Below, one piece after another: positions 10,901-19,835 of a DNA stretch of 64,000 nt. The translations under genes and the position numbers were made by a program. The notes below the pieces were generated by a model. That model had not been told where the DNA came from, did not search any database, and was given only the letters and a program-made list of their open reading frames with translations. The DNA lies in the NCBI GenBank assembly GCA_047967505.1, contig CM106539.1. One strand, 5' to 3'. Positions within the stretch are counted from its first letter, which is position 1; the number at the start of each line of letters is the position of its first letter. Source of the DNA: Dipteris shenzhenensis (lineage: Eukaryota; Polypodiophyta; Polypodiopsida; Gleicheniales).

Positions 10901-12294
10901 CCTTGAACCGGATTCGGTGTATTGTCTGCTGTATAGATGACATTCTTTTGACCTTCTAATGGCTTCATTTCTGTGAACCATTCCTGATGATTTGTCATAT
11001 GAGATGATGCACCGCTGTCGATGTACCAAGGATCCTGTTCCACTTGGTCGACTTGATAGCTGAAATCTTCTTTGGGATTGAAATCAGTGTCTTGGTGCAT
11101 TGTATCAGTCTGATGCAATTCCTCACTTGTAAGAAACATATTTCCATGTTCATTTGCAAAATGACTATGACTAGAATGTCCACCACGATGATTTCCTCTT
11201 CCTCGGGAATTCCCTCGATTACTGCTGGATTGACCGCCTTGGTCATACTGCTTCTTGCGGCAATCTCTTTCATAGTGTCCAAACTTGTGACAATAGTTGC
11301 ATTGAATGTTTGACACATTGGTGGATGCATTCCCTCGTCCTTGGAATCTTCCTCTGTTGGAATGATTTCCTCTTTGCTGATTTTGATGTTGCTGAGGATG
11401 CTGCTGATGCTGATTCTGACTTTGATTTTGACCACTTTTCTGATATGATCTACCTCTGTTTCTGCCTTTGCCTCTGCTTCTGTCTGAAGCTGTGAATGCC
11501 TGATCATTAGAATGACCTTTACGTGCTTGAATGGCCTGAGTCCTGAGTTCTTCACCAAGTAGAACTGACTGAAGTTCTTCCAGTGTTGGAATTTGCCGTT
11601 GGATGGCAATACTCTGGACTAGATTCTCATATCCCTCTCCTAGTCCATTCAGGATTACTTGAACCATTTCTGCGGGATTCATAGTCTCTCCTGCTGCTGC
11701 AAGTTGATTGTTGTAGTCTTTGATGCGGAGTACATAAGCATGACCGGTTTCACTGCTGTTGCGGAAACTCTGGTTGATCTGGTTTCTCAAGGTGAGAATC
11801 CTGGATGTGTTCTTGGACTCGTAGAGAGCTGCGAACATATCCCATGCTTCTTTTGATGTCTTGACTGTGTTGAGCTGTGCTAGCATGACATCTTGCACAT
11901 TCTGCTTGATCAGGTGATAGGCATACTTGTCTTTCTTATCCCATTCTGCTTGAGCTCGGGCAATGGCAGGATCTGCTACTGGTGCGGAAACTGTTTGTGT
12001 AGATGTAGATCCCGATGTAGATCCCGTTGCTGGTGCTGTGATAACAGATGGAGTAGAGCTACTGGTGGCTGGATCGGCCAATGGTCTAGGTATGGATCCA
12101 TCAACATACTCCCATTTGTCCTGAAGCACAAGAATGGTCTCCATTCGGTATTTCCATGTACCGTAATTGGAGTTGTCTAACTTAGCAGATGCCTCCAGAT
12201 TGAGGTTGCTAGTCGACATGGTGCAAACAATGTACTCAAGAAGTGTCCTGGAAAACTCTGTATGAATCAACTGCAAATACACTGAAGATGCCAA
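7969..12294 (-). CDS. Copia A Gag-Pol polyprotein (1441 aa, intact)
   Basis: A single Ty1/copia polyprotein. Residues 1-25 may be untranslated, since Copia B begins at the equivalent of Met26 (12219: MSTSNLNLEASAKLD). The order is: UBN2-type gag (about 120-260), Gln/Asn/Gly/Arg-rich linker, zinc knuckle C332-X2-C335-X4-H340-X4-C345; aspartic protease DSGAS at 426-430; GAG-pre-integrase with H562/H567 and C595/C598; integrase core D625, D688, E724; RVT_2 reverse transcriptase with YVDD at 1120-1123; RNase H with D1283, E1324 and D1361. All catalytic residues expected for the family are present, with no stop or frameshift. PR-INT-RT-RH order identifies copia rather than gypsy. It acts in virus-like particles for reverse transcription and in the nucleus for integration. 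How Gag is made in excess is unclear, since gag and pol share one frame. Confidence 0.97.
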   Translation of the reverse strand: MASSVYLQLIHTEFSRTLLEYIVCTMSTSNLNLEASAKLDNSNYGTWKYRMETILVLQDKWEYVDGSIPRPLADPATSSSTPSVITAPATGSTSGSTSTQTVSAPVADPAIARAQAEWDKKDKYAYHLIKQNVQDVMLAQLNTVKTSKEAWDMFAALYESKNTSRILTLRNQINQSFRNSSETGHAYVLRIKDYNNQLAAAGETMNPAEMVQVILNGLGEGYENLVQSIAIQRQIPTLEELQSVLLGEELRTQAIQARKGHSNDQAFTASDRSRGKGRNRGRSYQKSGQNQSQNQHQQHPQQHQNQQRGNHSNRGRFQGRGNASTNVSNIQCNYCHKFGHYERDCRKKQYDQGGQSSSNRGNSRGRGNHRGGHSSHSHFANEHGNMFLTSEELHQTDTMHQDTDFNPKEDFSYQVDQVEQDPWYIDSGASSHMTNHQEWFTEMKPLEGQKNVIYTADNTPNPVQGTGVIPMNNFTGTKGLVKDVLYVPKLSKNLLSVGQMTEHNYKVIFDGDECTIRDKSKRGQLVAKGVKEGRLYRMLATVPDKHAMSAQMQQMPLSAKWHKRYGHVNFKYLLDLRNQNMAIGIPKLQFLGKVCEACCFGKQKRTNFVRSTSRARGILDLIHTDVWGYAQTRSINGSLYYLTFIDDYSRYCWVYFLKEKSEVFARFQEFKAMVENQTGRKIKVMRSDRGGEYMSSAFMNFCKTHGIRRQFTCADTPQQNAIAERKNGTLADSARAMLSEKHLPNQYWAEAIATANYLLNRLPTEPIQGMTPYEAFTGHKPRIGHLRIFGCIAYAHIHDDHRRKLDAKSRKCIMVGYSEESKAYKLYDPINRKVIISRDVIFDEESEWKTSPTQEIEASTSQSSTEQVDEEEQELPATPQSASQQLRRSTRESRPPARLTYAQKGKAIQVETTNYALMTTIMATEEPVYFEDAVDKPEWQTAMNEEMDALYKNNTWELCDLPPGKKAIANKWVYKVKYNPDGSIQRYKARLVAKGFAQQYGQDYDETYAPVAKMDSIRFLISLATLSKWNVYQFDVKNAFLNGYLDEEVYMQQPAGYVEPGQENKVCHLKKSLYGLKQAPRSWYSRIDQYFADLGYMKSNADHTLYYKVQGEDITIALLYVDDLIVTGSKDSFIRKLKQDLSAEFDMKDLGLMHYCLGIEFWRDSDSTFMSQLKYVDSLLKKFHMADCKIAATPMEQSLKLTKDSEKPTVNDRYYRQLIGSLIYLTITRPDICYAVSSLAQFMANPKQSHWNAAKRVLRYIRGTRQFGIEYRGSHPRLHGYCDSDYAGDHETRRSTQGYAFFLSQGAISWLSNKQPTVSLSSTEAEYRALTTGACEAIWLRRLLSETDYFDESKPTTLYCDNQSAQALAKNPVYHSRTKHIDVREHFIRERVLLGDITLQHCDSKENVADIFTKPLGKELFEKHRLALGLMQRKDIPIKGV

Positions 12295-13110
12295 GTGAAA
12301 TCTCTGTACCGTCGGTGAAGATAGAACTGCAATAAATAAGATCTGACCTGTATTACAAGGCTTGTGGCAATGATGCCGGGAATAGCCAAGAGGCTTTACA
12401 AGGCTGAAAAATGATGTGCACGATGCCGTGAGATAGCCAACTAGGCTTTACAATGGTGGCATGTGTGTGTGAAATCAAGTGCTATCTGCCCACTGAATCA
12501 ATCTGCAATGCCTCTGAACTCTGAAGTCTGCTCACTGAACTGATGAACGTAAGATTTCAGGTAATGTAATGATGTGAAATCGGATGTGAGCGTATGGACT
12601 GACTCCGAGTAGGTACTAGTCGGGAATTTCGGGCATGGCTTAGATTGGCAACTTGGGGAATTCAAAGCGTCCCCTCTATGGCGATCTAGTCTACTCTGAT
12701 CTAGATCTAAACCAACCGTCGATCGATGAAAGAGCAGCAAATAATTCCTTTTCCTTTGTTCTTTTTAAGTGCTGGGTCAGATGCGTCGATGTAGAGGCAA
12801 ATGTGCGTGAAGGAAGTGGTTTTGTCGGCGAAGCTCAAATGTGAGTGTAACTTGCGCCGAAATGTGCGCGTGATGTAACGAGCGCGTAGAGCACGAAAAA
12901 TCGAGCGACTTTCCTTTTTGGAGCACCCTCAAATTCTTCCTGGATCAAGAGATATGACTTGATCTAGGTGGAGGGGCAAAAGGAGTGCAAATGGTGCTCA
13001 ATGATGATGTGTCACTGTGAGTCACATGCAGTGATGATGTGGCACTGTGCTTAGCAAGAGGTGTGCCAGTGAAGCTCTGTGCTGAGGTGGCAGTGCTGAG
13101 GTGTCACTGA

Positions 13111-13322
13111 TGACGTGGCACTGATGACGTGGCAATGATGACGTGGCACAAGTGATGTGGCAGATGACGTGGCCAAATGACGTGGCAGATGACGTGGCCT
13201 GATGACGTGGCAGATGACGACGTGTCACTGATGACGTGGCAGGTGACGTGGCAGTCGGTGACGTGGCAGCTGACGTGGCAGTCGGTGACGTGGCAGCTGA
13301 CGTGGCAGTCGGTGACGTGGCA
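13111..13322. promoter_or_regulatory. Array of 14 TGACGTGG (bZIP/HEX-type) motifs in the Copia A leader
   Basis: Exact TGACGTGG starts at 13111, 13125, 13139, 13165, 13178, 13190, 13203, 13232, 13244, 13259, 13271, 13286, 13298 and 13313, mostly as TGACGTGGCA at 12-15-base spacing, with degenerate copies between them. TGACGTGG is the known HEX-type site of plant bZIP factors and contains the ACGT core. The right half has a higher-order 27-base unit (GGCAGCTGACGTGGCAGTCGG-like). Regulatory function is inferred from the motif only. Confidence 0.75.
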
Positions 13323-13336
13323 GTGTGGATAAGGAT

Positions 13337-13346
13337 GCCACGTGGC
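13337..13346. promoter_or_regulatory. Perfect palindromic G-box
   Basis: GCCACGTGGC lies just beside the TGACGTGG array; a second TGCCACGTGT occurs near 13401. Both are strong ACGT-core sites for bZIP/bHLH factors. Confidence 0.6.
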
Positions 13347-14684
13347 TGATCCTTGACCACACCTGTGTGTGTGGTGACCCTGGGGATAGGATAAGTTGAT
13401 CTGCCACGTGTTGCGCTGCAAGCTACCGGAATCTCTTGAAGATTGTTACCGGAATCTGCAATGCTGCCTCTAGATCGACGGAAATGCGAATCTGCTCTCA
13501 AAGTGTCGCTCGTAGCTCATCGACGGAAGCTCACGTTGAAGTAGCTGGTGAAGGAGTCGGCTGTTGGAGCTAGCTGCGTACGAGCTTGGTAGCCCGTTTG
13601 AAATGTCGTCGTCCGTCCACCAGAATCTCCGGCTCCACTACCGTTCTCTTGACAGACGACTATTGTTGGAGATGCCGATTGGAAGGCTGGTTGCAGAGAG
13701 CCTGCGCGCTGGAGGTCGCTTGCATGGATGCTTGGAGCGACGAAGAGCGGTTGGAGGCGCAGAATGGAGGGCTTCGTGAATAGTGGCTGCTTGGAGAGGT
13801 GGCGGATCTGGTTGGAACAGTTTCGGGCGGCCGTCGATGGCCCTTAGGAGACGTGGAGCTTTAGATCAAAGACGCAGTTGGAGCCTTCCGTCGCGGAATG
13901 TATCGAGGAGGCCTACTAACTGAGTAGGCTTTTGTTGCGGGAACTTCATGCGTTGCGAGTTGCTTGTTGTAAGGAGACCAGCCCGTTGCTTGACTTAGTT
14001 GCTGCTACAGTCGTTGTTAGGAGCAGTCGCCTTGCTTGTGGAGAGGTTGCGATACTGGTGGCGTTGCTTTGGCGTAGAACTCGTTAGCCTTTGTATGGGT
14101 GTTGGAGCGGAGGTGCAACGATGGAGTCGCCACTGCTGCTGCTCGTTCGTCGGCCGATTGGAGGCACCTTATAGAAGACTATGGGCTGTTGTTCGTTGTT
14201 GATGGAGCGCAGGCCAGCGATGGGGCTTGGAGCTTTGCTATCACTGAAGATGGAGGCTGTGGAGAGCCGTTTGGTGCTTGCAGAAGCTTGGTTTAGGATA
14301 CTAACCTTTCACTCAAAAAACTCTCAACATATAAAGAAGCTATCTCTTTCTCTCCCCATAGGAGAAGAATCAAATCTCTCTCTTTCCTCTCAAAACCAGT
14401 AGAGCTTCGGCTCTTTCTCTCAAACAATAGGATCTCTCTCTCACACACAATGAAATCTCTCAAAGAACTCACTAAGTCTCTCGAAGAAGATCACTCTCTC
14501 ACAGAAGAAGGAAATTTAGAAACTCAAAGAGAATACCTCTCAAGGACGGAAATTTCTCTCAATGACGGAAATTTCTCTCAACGGAAGTGAAGGGAAAGAT
14601 CTCACAATCACTCAAGAGAACTCTCAATCTCACAATCTCTCTCACACTCTCAAGAAACTCAATGTCTCAACGGAAGACAAGGGA

Positions 14685-14696
14685 GCTCTGATACCA
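14685..14696 (-). other. Primer-binding site of Copia A (initiator Met tRNA)
   Basis: The element-sense TGGTATCAGAGC directly follows the 5' LTR with no spacer. It is the standard complement of the 3' end of plant initiator-Met tRNA used by many copia elements. Confidence 0.92.
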
Positions 14697-14953
14697 TGAC
14701 AAAATATGAAGAGGGGAGAGGAGAAGAGTGGAGATGAGGAGAGAGGGCACAGCTAGAGAGCACACCACAAATGACTAACTGTACACTAGAATTAGTTGAA
14801 AAAATAGAATATATACAAACCCTTTTAGGGTTAGGGTTAGGGGATCTAACCCTTTCCTTTATAGCACTCTATAAGGTTAGTGCTATGCACATATGATCAC
14901 GTGATGGTGCTATGCACACATGATCACATGATGTTGAGCATGAACTCTCAACA
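14697..14953 (-). repeat. Copia A 5' LTR (257 bp)
   Basis: Reads as identical to 7624-7880 base for base. Followed on the plus strand by the GAACA target duplication (14954-14958). Confidence 0.95.
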
Positions 14954-15711
14954 GAACAACCTCCTAATAAACCACATAAACACAATATAATTTGAGATTG
15001 ATACTTACAAATTGGGCCTCCCATGATTCAACACCCCCTGCTCTAAAATGCATGTTTCCATATTGCTCCATTTGGATCCTTCGTGCCTCCACATGCTACA
15101 GACTGGGGTCCGCCTTCACTGCCTTCATTGCTTTCTTCCACTCACTCTTATGAGTGGTGTGGGACTGGCCCCTTAGTGGTTGACCTCCCTCTCTCCTGGT
15201 AATCTTGGCTAGTGCATGCCTCTTGAGCGAAGATCTTTTATTGGCAAGTATAACAACAATCTTTGACTGCCCATTTATCTGTGAACTCAACATTGGGGGG
15301 ATTGGGATACCTAGAGTGTACAGCATTGATGGTCTCATCAACCAACCTTTTTGGATGCTCTTTATATGGAATAAAGCAATCTTTGTAGTTGTTAGCAACA
15401 ACGACAGAGCACATGAAGGCCATCATGTCCTTCACCCATGCATCCATCAAGATGCCTCCTCTCTGAGTGATGTCATAGAAGATCGTACCATCACACTCTG
15501 GCATGTCTGCATCATATGAATCATCCCCGCCCCCACCATTACCCCATCCAAAGCATTGTGCCATGCATCCTTGAGAGCTTTCCCTGCTACTACACTTGCT
15601 GCCCTGTCATGATCAAGCTAGTACACTGGACACTCATCTCTAGAGAAGGAACTCTTGACCGCACGGGAGTATGCTAGCAGATCTACGAGGCAGAAGGGCC
15701 TCCTAATTGCA

Positions 15712-15800
15712 AGGGGAGAAGGGACTCCAAACTGCCACAAGGGAGAAGGGAGTGCTGATGATCGGGGAGAAGGGACTCCTGATGATTGGGCAGAAGGGAT
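15712..15800. repeat. Minisatellite with GGGGAGAAGGGACTCC-type unit
   Basis: Four imperfect units of about 27-30 bases (GGGAGAAGGGA.T, with GATGAT between some). They translate as repeated GEGTPDD-like residues on the plus strand, but no gene is supported. Confidence 0.5.
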
Positions 15801-16125
15801 GCGGCTCTGTAGCCTATTGGGCTATCTCGACTCCATAAGAGTAATCTCAGTTAGTGTGGGGTTGGGGTGGTTTGGAGTCTATACTGCCGACTCCTGGGGG
15901 TGTTTTGAGTACCCGTCATGTATGTGTATAACTCTTGAGGAGTGGGAGTAACTCCCAAAAGACAGCATCCCAAAGATCAGGCGAGGCTCCTGAAGAGCTT
16001 CCTGGCCACATGATGAACTGCAGAAAAGAAGAGAAGAAGATTTCCATCATGGATGCCCTCTTTCCATCATGCATGCAATCATTGGGGTAAAAGAAAAAAT
16101 AGGAAAATGTAAGAGAGAAAAAGAT

Positions 16126-16212
16126 AGCCTAACATTGAGCAAGCATTTATAGACTCCTGCATTCTTTGAATGATTAACAGAAATCTGTATATGCTTGCTC
16201 AATGTCAGGCTA
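16126..16212. repeat. Inverted repeat flanking a short spacer
   Basis: AGCCTAACATTGAGCAAGCA (about 16128-16147) pairs with TGCTTGCTCAATGTCAGGCT (about 16193-16212) with one mismatch. A related sequence (GAGCCTGACATTGAACAAGC) occurs at about 37215, again beside a purine/pyrimidine tract. Confidence 0.65.
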
Positions 16213-16235
16213 TTGAAGCTTCACGTGGGTGGAAA

Positions 16236-16412
16236 ACAGAGAAAGAAAGAGAGAAAAAGAGAGAAAAAGAGAGGAAAAAAGAGAGGAAAAGAGAGGGGAA
16301 AAGAGAGGGGAAAAGAGAGAAAAAGAGGGGGGAAAAGAGAGGAAAAGAGAGGAAAAAAGAGGAGAAAAAAGAGAGGGGAAAGGAGAAGGAGAAGGGGAAG
16401 GGAAGGGGAATG
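16236..16412. repeat. Long polypurine tract (GAGAAAAAGAGAGG-type)
   Basis: Nearly uninterrupted A/G for about 175 bases on the plus strand, with AGAGAGGGGAAA-like units. Apparent frames of 60-130 residues here are only Lys/Glu/Arg repeats and are not genes. Confidence 0.85.
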
Positions 16413-16429
16413 CATGTTTGGAACTATGT

Positions 16430-17010
16430 CAGAGCGCGTCTATAGACGCGGCAAACAGCACGTCTATAGGCACGGCTACCTGTTTTCCTTAAAGATTAGA
16501 TGCGCTGCTAGATGCATCTATAGATGCCCTCTGACAAACGCTTTTCTAGAAAAAGGTGAAAATAACATGTGCCTGACCCCAAAAAGAACAATACTAGTAT
16601 AAAAACATCCTTTCCCTGCATACGACAAAGGATGAATCCAAAGAGAACAACTTCCAAAGAAGACCAACCACCAAGAGACTTACCTTGGAGAGAGGTATGG
16701 AAGCTTCTTGTCTTTCTTCAAAGCTACCTCTCCTTCTTCTCTTCCTTGTTCACTCTCTTCTCTTGTATGCTTGGGGATGATGTGTATGCTTGGAGATGAG
16801 TGTGGGTGCTTGGAGATCAGTGTGGATGCCTGAAGCTGTGTGTGTTAAAAGGAAAGCAAGCGATGCGGCACTAAAAGTATCGAAAGGAAAGCAAGCACGC
16901 TAAAAGTAGGTTCAAAAACCAATTCACAGTCTGCGCATCTACACTATGTTTTAGACATGCCTATAGATGCATTCCATAGTACAGACGCGCTTATAGACAC
17001 TCTTTTAGAT
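16430..17010. repeat. CACTA subterminal repeats, 5' side of copy 2
   Basis: Two clusters (16430-16560 and 16910-17010) carry GTCTATAGACGCG, CGTCTATAGGCACG, GATGCATCTATAGATGC, TTAGACATGCCTATAGATGC and ACAGACGCGCTTATAGACAC. They match the motif type at 6546-6800. The middle (16570-16900) has no credible gene; TGCTTGGAGAT.AGTGTG occurs three times near 16775-16830. Confidence 0.55.
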
Positions 17011-19063
17011 GCACAAAAGAGTTTTCTCATTTTTTGGTTTGTTTATCTATAGGATGTCTTCATCTTCAACAAGTCGCTCCAGTGAGGATGCATCCCTTCG
17101 TATCCACCATCGCAAAATGTGGTTGGAGCAAAAAATCAAATGTATGTATGTTCGATGTCGAGGAAACATGTATCGTGCATGTAGAATTACACTTAATCAC
17201 ATCTCAAAGTACGGAGAATGGGATGTGACTGCATCTCGGGTAAGTCTTAAAGTGTTGAGGTTGATTGAGATACCTATTGGTGTTCATGTGTTTGATATAT
17301 GATCCGTTTTTAATTTGATATAGGATGCAATGCCACACCCGCATATGTTGCCCTATACTCATCGTAAGAAGGCAAAGTTTCGGCAATATGAGGTGGGATC
17401 TTCAAGAGGGCTATTATGGATGCATGGAGTGATGGTGATAGTAGCCCTCCACCATTACCTCATGAGGCCATGGAGGAGGAGGAGTTTGATGATGTGGTGT
17501 GAGATTTATATGTCCATTAGTCCTCAAGTAGGGATGATAGCATGGAGCAGGATTATCTTTTTCCTGCAACATCAAGTCCACTATTTGAGGGGTGCACATT
17601 CTCTTTTCTACGTGCCTCCGTTGAGTTAACTTGTAGACCATCTATGGATGGAGCAATGCAAGTTTGAATGCATTACTCAAGTAAACTTTAAAGTCTATTT
17701 TGCAAACATGGTGAATTATGCTAGTGGGTTAATTACTTGAATACTTTTTCTCATTTATGGTCTTCACGTGTAGGCTATTGTGTAAAATTCTTCCAAGCAA
17801 GAATAAATTACAGACCTCAAGAGATATGGCAAGGCAACATGTGACCTCTCTTGGAGGATTGGATTACAAGTACATCCATGCATGTGTCAATGATTGCATT
17901 TTGTTTCATGGACCACATAAGGAGGCAAGAGAGTGTCCTACTTGTGGAGAGGCAAGATATAGAGCAGATCTCAAATCTTTGGATGTGCCTCGTAAGGTTC
18001 TATGACATTTTTCCATAATCCCTCGCATCCAACATATGTTCAAGTGCAAATCCATTTGCAGAGCTCATGTCATGGGATTCCTCCCATCAATCAACCGAGG
18101 GCAAGTGGAGAATTCCCACAAACACTCCTGCGTGGAAGCATATTGAAGACACATGGCCAAGCTTCAAGGAAGAACCTAGGAACTTGAGACTTGGATTGGG
18201 TATGGACGGTGTGAACCCATTTGGTCTCAAAAGCACCTCTTACAATGTATGGCCAGTGATATTGGTGAATTATAGTCTTCCACAATTAGGAAAGAACAGG
18301 TTATGTTATCCCTTCTAATTCTACGGAAACATAAAGTCAAAAATCCTGATGTTTATCTAGAGCCTTTGATTGATGAGCTAGAGGTACTTTGGAGAGGTAT
18401 CCAAGTGTGTGATGTGAGCAAGCCTCCCTCGTCACGAGACTTCAACTGCAAAGTAGTCTTGATGTGTACGATGCATGACTTCCCAGGCTATGGTGAGTGT
18501 TCAAGAAAGAATTGGACTTTTAATTGTGAGTAGGCAATCGATGTGGCACCCTAAATCCACCTTACTTATGCAATTGCATCTATTGTTTAGGTCTCACTAC
18601 ATCGAGTTACCATGCATGTCCTGTTTGTGGTCCTTCGCTAGTTGCTTCATGGGCAGGCGCATTGAATAAGGTCATCTTTGACAATCACCATCAATTTCTC
18701 CCACCTGATCCATCCTAGATATGTCGCCCCTTGGAATGAAGTCCACCCACACTCACACACTATAGGAGATTGGATGAGAATTTGGGATGGTTCCATGATG
18801 ACTCCACCACTTGGCATGAGCCGGTAATGGTTTGTAACTATCGTGTGACAGATTGAATGGAAATAAAGATTGTGCACGCTAGCACCATCTTTCTTTTAGA
18901 TACTCCATCTTTTATCGACTACCATAGTGGTACCACCTCAAGGTCAATCACTTGTTTGATCCCATCCATATCTTCAAGAATGTGGTGTCCACCATTTGGG
19001 AACATTTGAATGGAAATGAGATTCCACAGGCATAAGGGAGGATCTATGCACCACAGGGAGGAT
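16930..19063 (+). mobile_element. CACTA transposon copy 2, 5' part
   Basis: The plus-strand counterpart of copy 1. It runs from subterminal repeats through a transposase-associated domain and the tnp2 domain up to AAGGGAGGAT at 19063, where Copia B leader sequence begins. The remaining C-terminal part resumes at 24423, after Copia B. Relative to copy 1, about 1.4 kb of transposase (copy 1 coordinates about 4393-5820, including DUF4218) is missing at the junction. Confidence 0.75.
17054..19063 (+). pseudogene. CACTA TNP2-type transposase, N-terminal and central part, broken
   Basis: Exon 1 (17054-17239) reads KMWLEQKIKCMYVRCRGNMY and HISKYGEWD, resembling the Cys-bearing transposase-associated domain. 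It ends at GTAAGT; an 84-base intron ends at TTGATATAG (17323), and the next exon carries MPHPHMLPYTHRKKAKFRQY. After an acceptor near 17773 the tnp2 domain follows: LGGLDYKYIHACVNDCILFH and ECPTCGEARYRADL (zinc-like Cys/His), WRIPTNTPAWKHIEDTWPSF, NLRLGLGMDGVNPFGLKSTS, YNVWPVILVNYSLP, DVYLEPLIDELEVLW and a DFPGYG motif (to about 18500), then CNYRVTDRMEI and the MHIFKNV-like segment near 18960. Frames break at about 18001 (a TGA likely replacing Trp), 18300, 18535 and later, so it cannot encode an active enzyme. Confidence 0.75.
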
Positions 19064-19835
19064 TTTCATTGAGCACATTTGCATTCCTTTTACCCCTCCA
19101 CCTAGATCAAGTCGTATCTCTTGATCCAGGAAGAATTTGAGGGCACTCCAAAAAGGAAAGTCGCTCGTTTTTTCATGCTCTACACGCTCATCACATCATG
19201 TCCACATTTCAGTGCAAGTTACACCCACATTTGAGCCTCATTTACAAAACCACTTCCTTCACGCACATTTGCCTCTACATCAATGCATCTGACCCATCAC
19301 TTAAAAAGAACAAAAGAAAAGGAATTATTTGATGTTCTTTCATCGACCGATAGTTGGTTTAGATCTACATCAGAGTAGACTAGATCGCCATAGAGGGGAC
19401 ACGTTGAATTTTCCCAAGTTGCCAATCTAAGCCATGCTTGAAATTCCCAACTAGTCCAGTCCATACACTCACATACAGTTTCACATCATTACATTACCTA
19501 AAACCTTACGTTCATCAGTTTAGTGAGCACACTTCAGAGTTCAGAGGCATTGCAGATTGATTCAGTGGGCAGATAGCATTTGATTTCACACACACATGCC
19601 ACCATTGTAAAGCCTATTCGGCTATTTCATGGCATCGTGCACATCATTTTAGCCTTGTAAAGCCTCTTGGCTATTCCTGACATCATTGCCCTAAGCCTTG
19701 TGATACAAATCAGATTTAATATACTGCAGTTCTATCTTCACTGACGGTTCAGAGATTTCACTTGGTATAGACAATGTATTTGCAGTTGATTCATATAGAG
19801 ATTTTCACGACACTTTTGAGTACATTTTTTGCACC

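Larger units (their letters stand above)
12295..14684 (-). other. Copia A untranslated leader (2.4 kb)
   Basis: The sequence between primer site and polyprotein is far longer than in compact copia elements. In element sense it holds a CTCTCA-rich stretch (about 14690-14300), a GC-richer part (14290-13500), a TGACGTGG array (13322-13111), a perfect G-box, and a part shared with Copia B (12995-12295) containing a near-duplicated AAGCCT.TTGGCTAT phrase. Several frames of 60-160 codons exist on either strand, but they are low-complexity or antisense, so I do not call them genes. Confidence 0.7.
7624..14953 (-). mobile_element. Copia A: complete, apparently intact Ty1/copia LTR retrotransposon
   Basis: The 7330-bp element lies on the minus strand. 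It has two 257-bp LTRs (7624-7880 and 14697-14953) that I read as identical, TG..CA ends, and a 5-bp target duplication GAACA at 7619-7623 and 14954-14958. The primer site complementary to initiator-Met tRNA abuts the 5' LTR, a purine-rich tract abuts the 3' LTR, and one uninterrupted polyprotein frame runs from 12294 (or 12219) to 7969. Identical LTRs imply recent insertion. The 2.4-kb untranslated leader is unusually long and repeat-rich. It inserted into an intron of a decayed gene in the same orientation. An inverted, decayed relative (Copia B) lies at 19066-24422, and a short relative (Copia D) at 43.8-45.1 kb. Confidence 0.97.
7233..15564 (-). pseudogene. Decayed intron-bearing CACTA second-gene-like (TNPA/Transposase_24-like) gene, split by Copia A
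   Basis: Exon 1 (15564 to 15009) reads MAQCFGWGNGGGG, RGGILMDAWVKDMMAF, HSRYPNPPNVEFTDKW and, after a frameshift near 15260, LANKRSSLKRHALAKI and QSHTTHKSEWKKAMKA; a TAG at about 15096 lies where the context suggests Gln. It ends VESWEAQF at a GTAAGT donor (15008-15003). The next exon (7579-7436) follows a CTTGCAG acceptor and reads LDIVGRYPTPVETSYHCGN and RHFYDEGLITKERYIWATG, ending with an in-frame TAG directly before a GT. A last exon (7349-7233, after TTTACAG) would encode a 38-residue acidic tail (ASGDIQVEGGEDVEEEEG...). The NK.SLKRHA..HTT.K.E pattern and the adjacent subterminal repeats suggest the TNPA/Transposase_24-like gene of a CACTA element; this assignment is an inference. Copia A fills the first intron. 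Confidence 0.5.

Noticed and set aside
8190-11609. Several 60-204-codon frames overlapping the Copia A polyprotein on both strands
   Set aside because: Shadows of the real 1441-codon frame; the 204-codon one is a Lys/Ile-rich out-of-frame copy of the gag linker.
13022-13501. 159-codon minus-strand frame with TSPTATSAA-type repeats
   Set aside because: It is a translation of the TGACGTGG tandem array in the Copia A leader; two other frames of the same array are also open, as expected for a simple repeat.
13564-14402. Plus-strand frames of 65-73 codons
   Set aside because: They are antisense to the Copia A leader and have no domain or codon evidence.
16170-16602. Lys/Glu/Arg-repeat frames up to 135 codons
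   Set aside because: Created by the polypurine tract; no unique protein sequence apart from random flanks.
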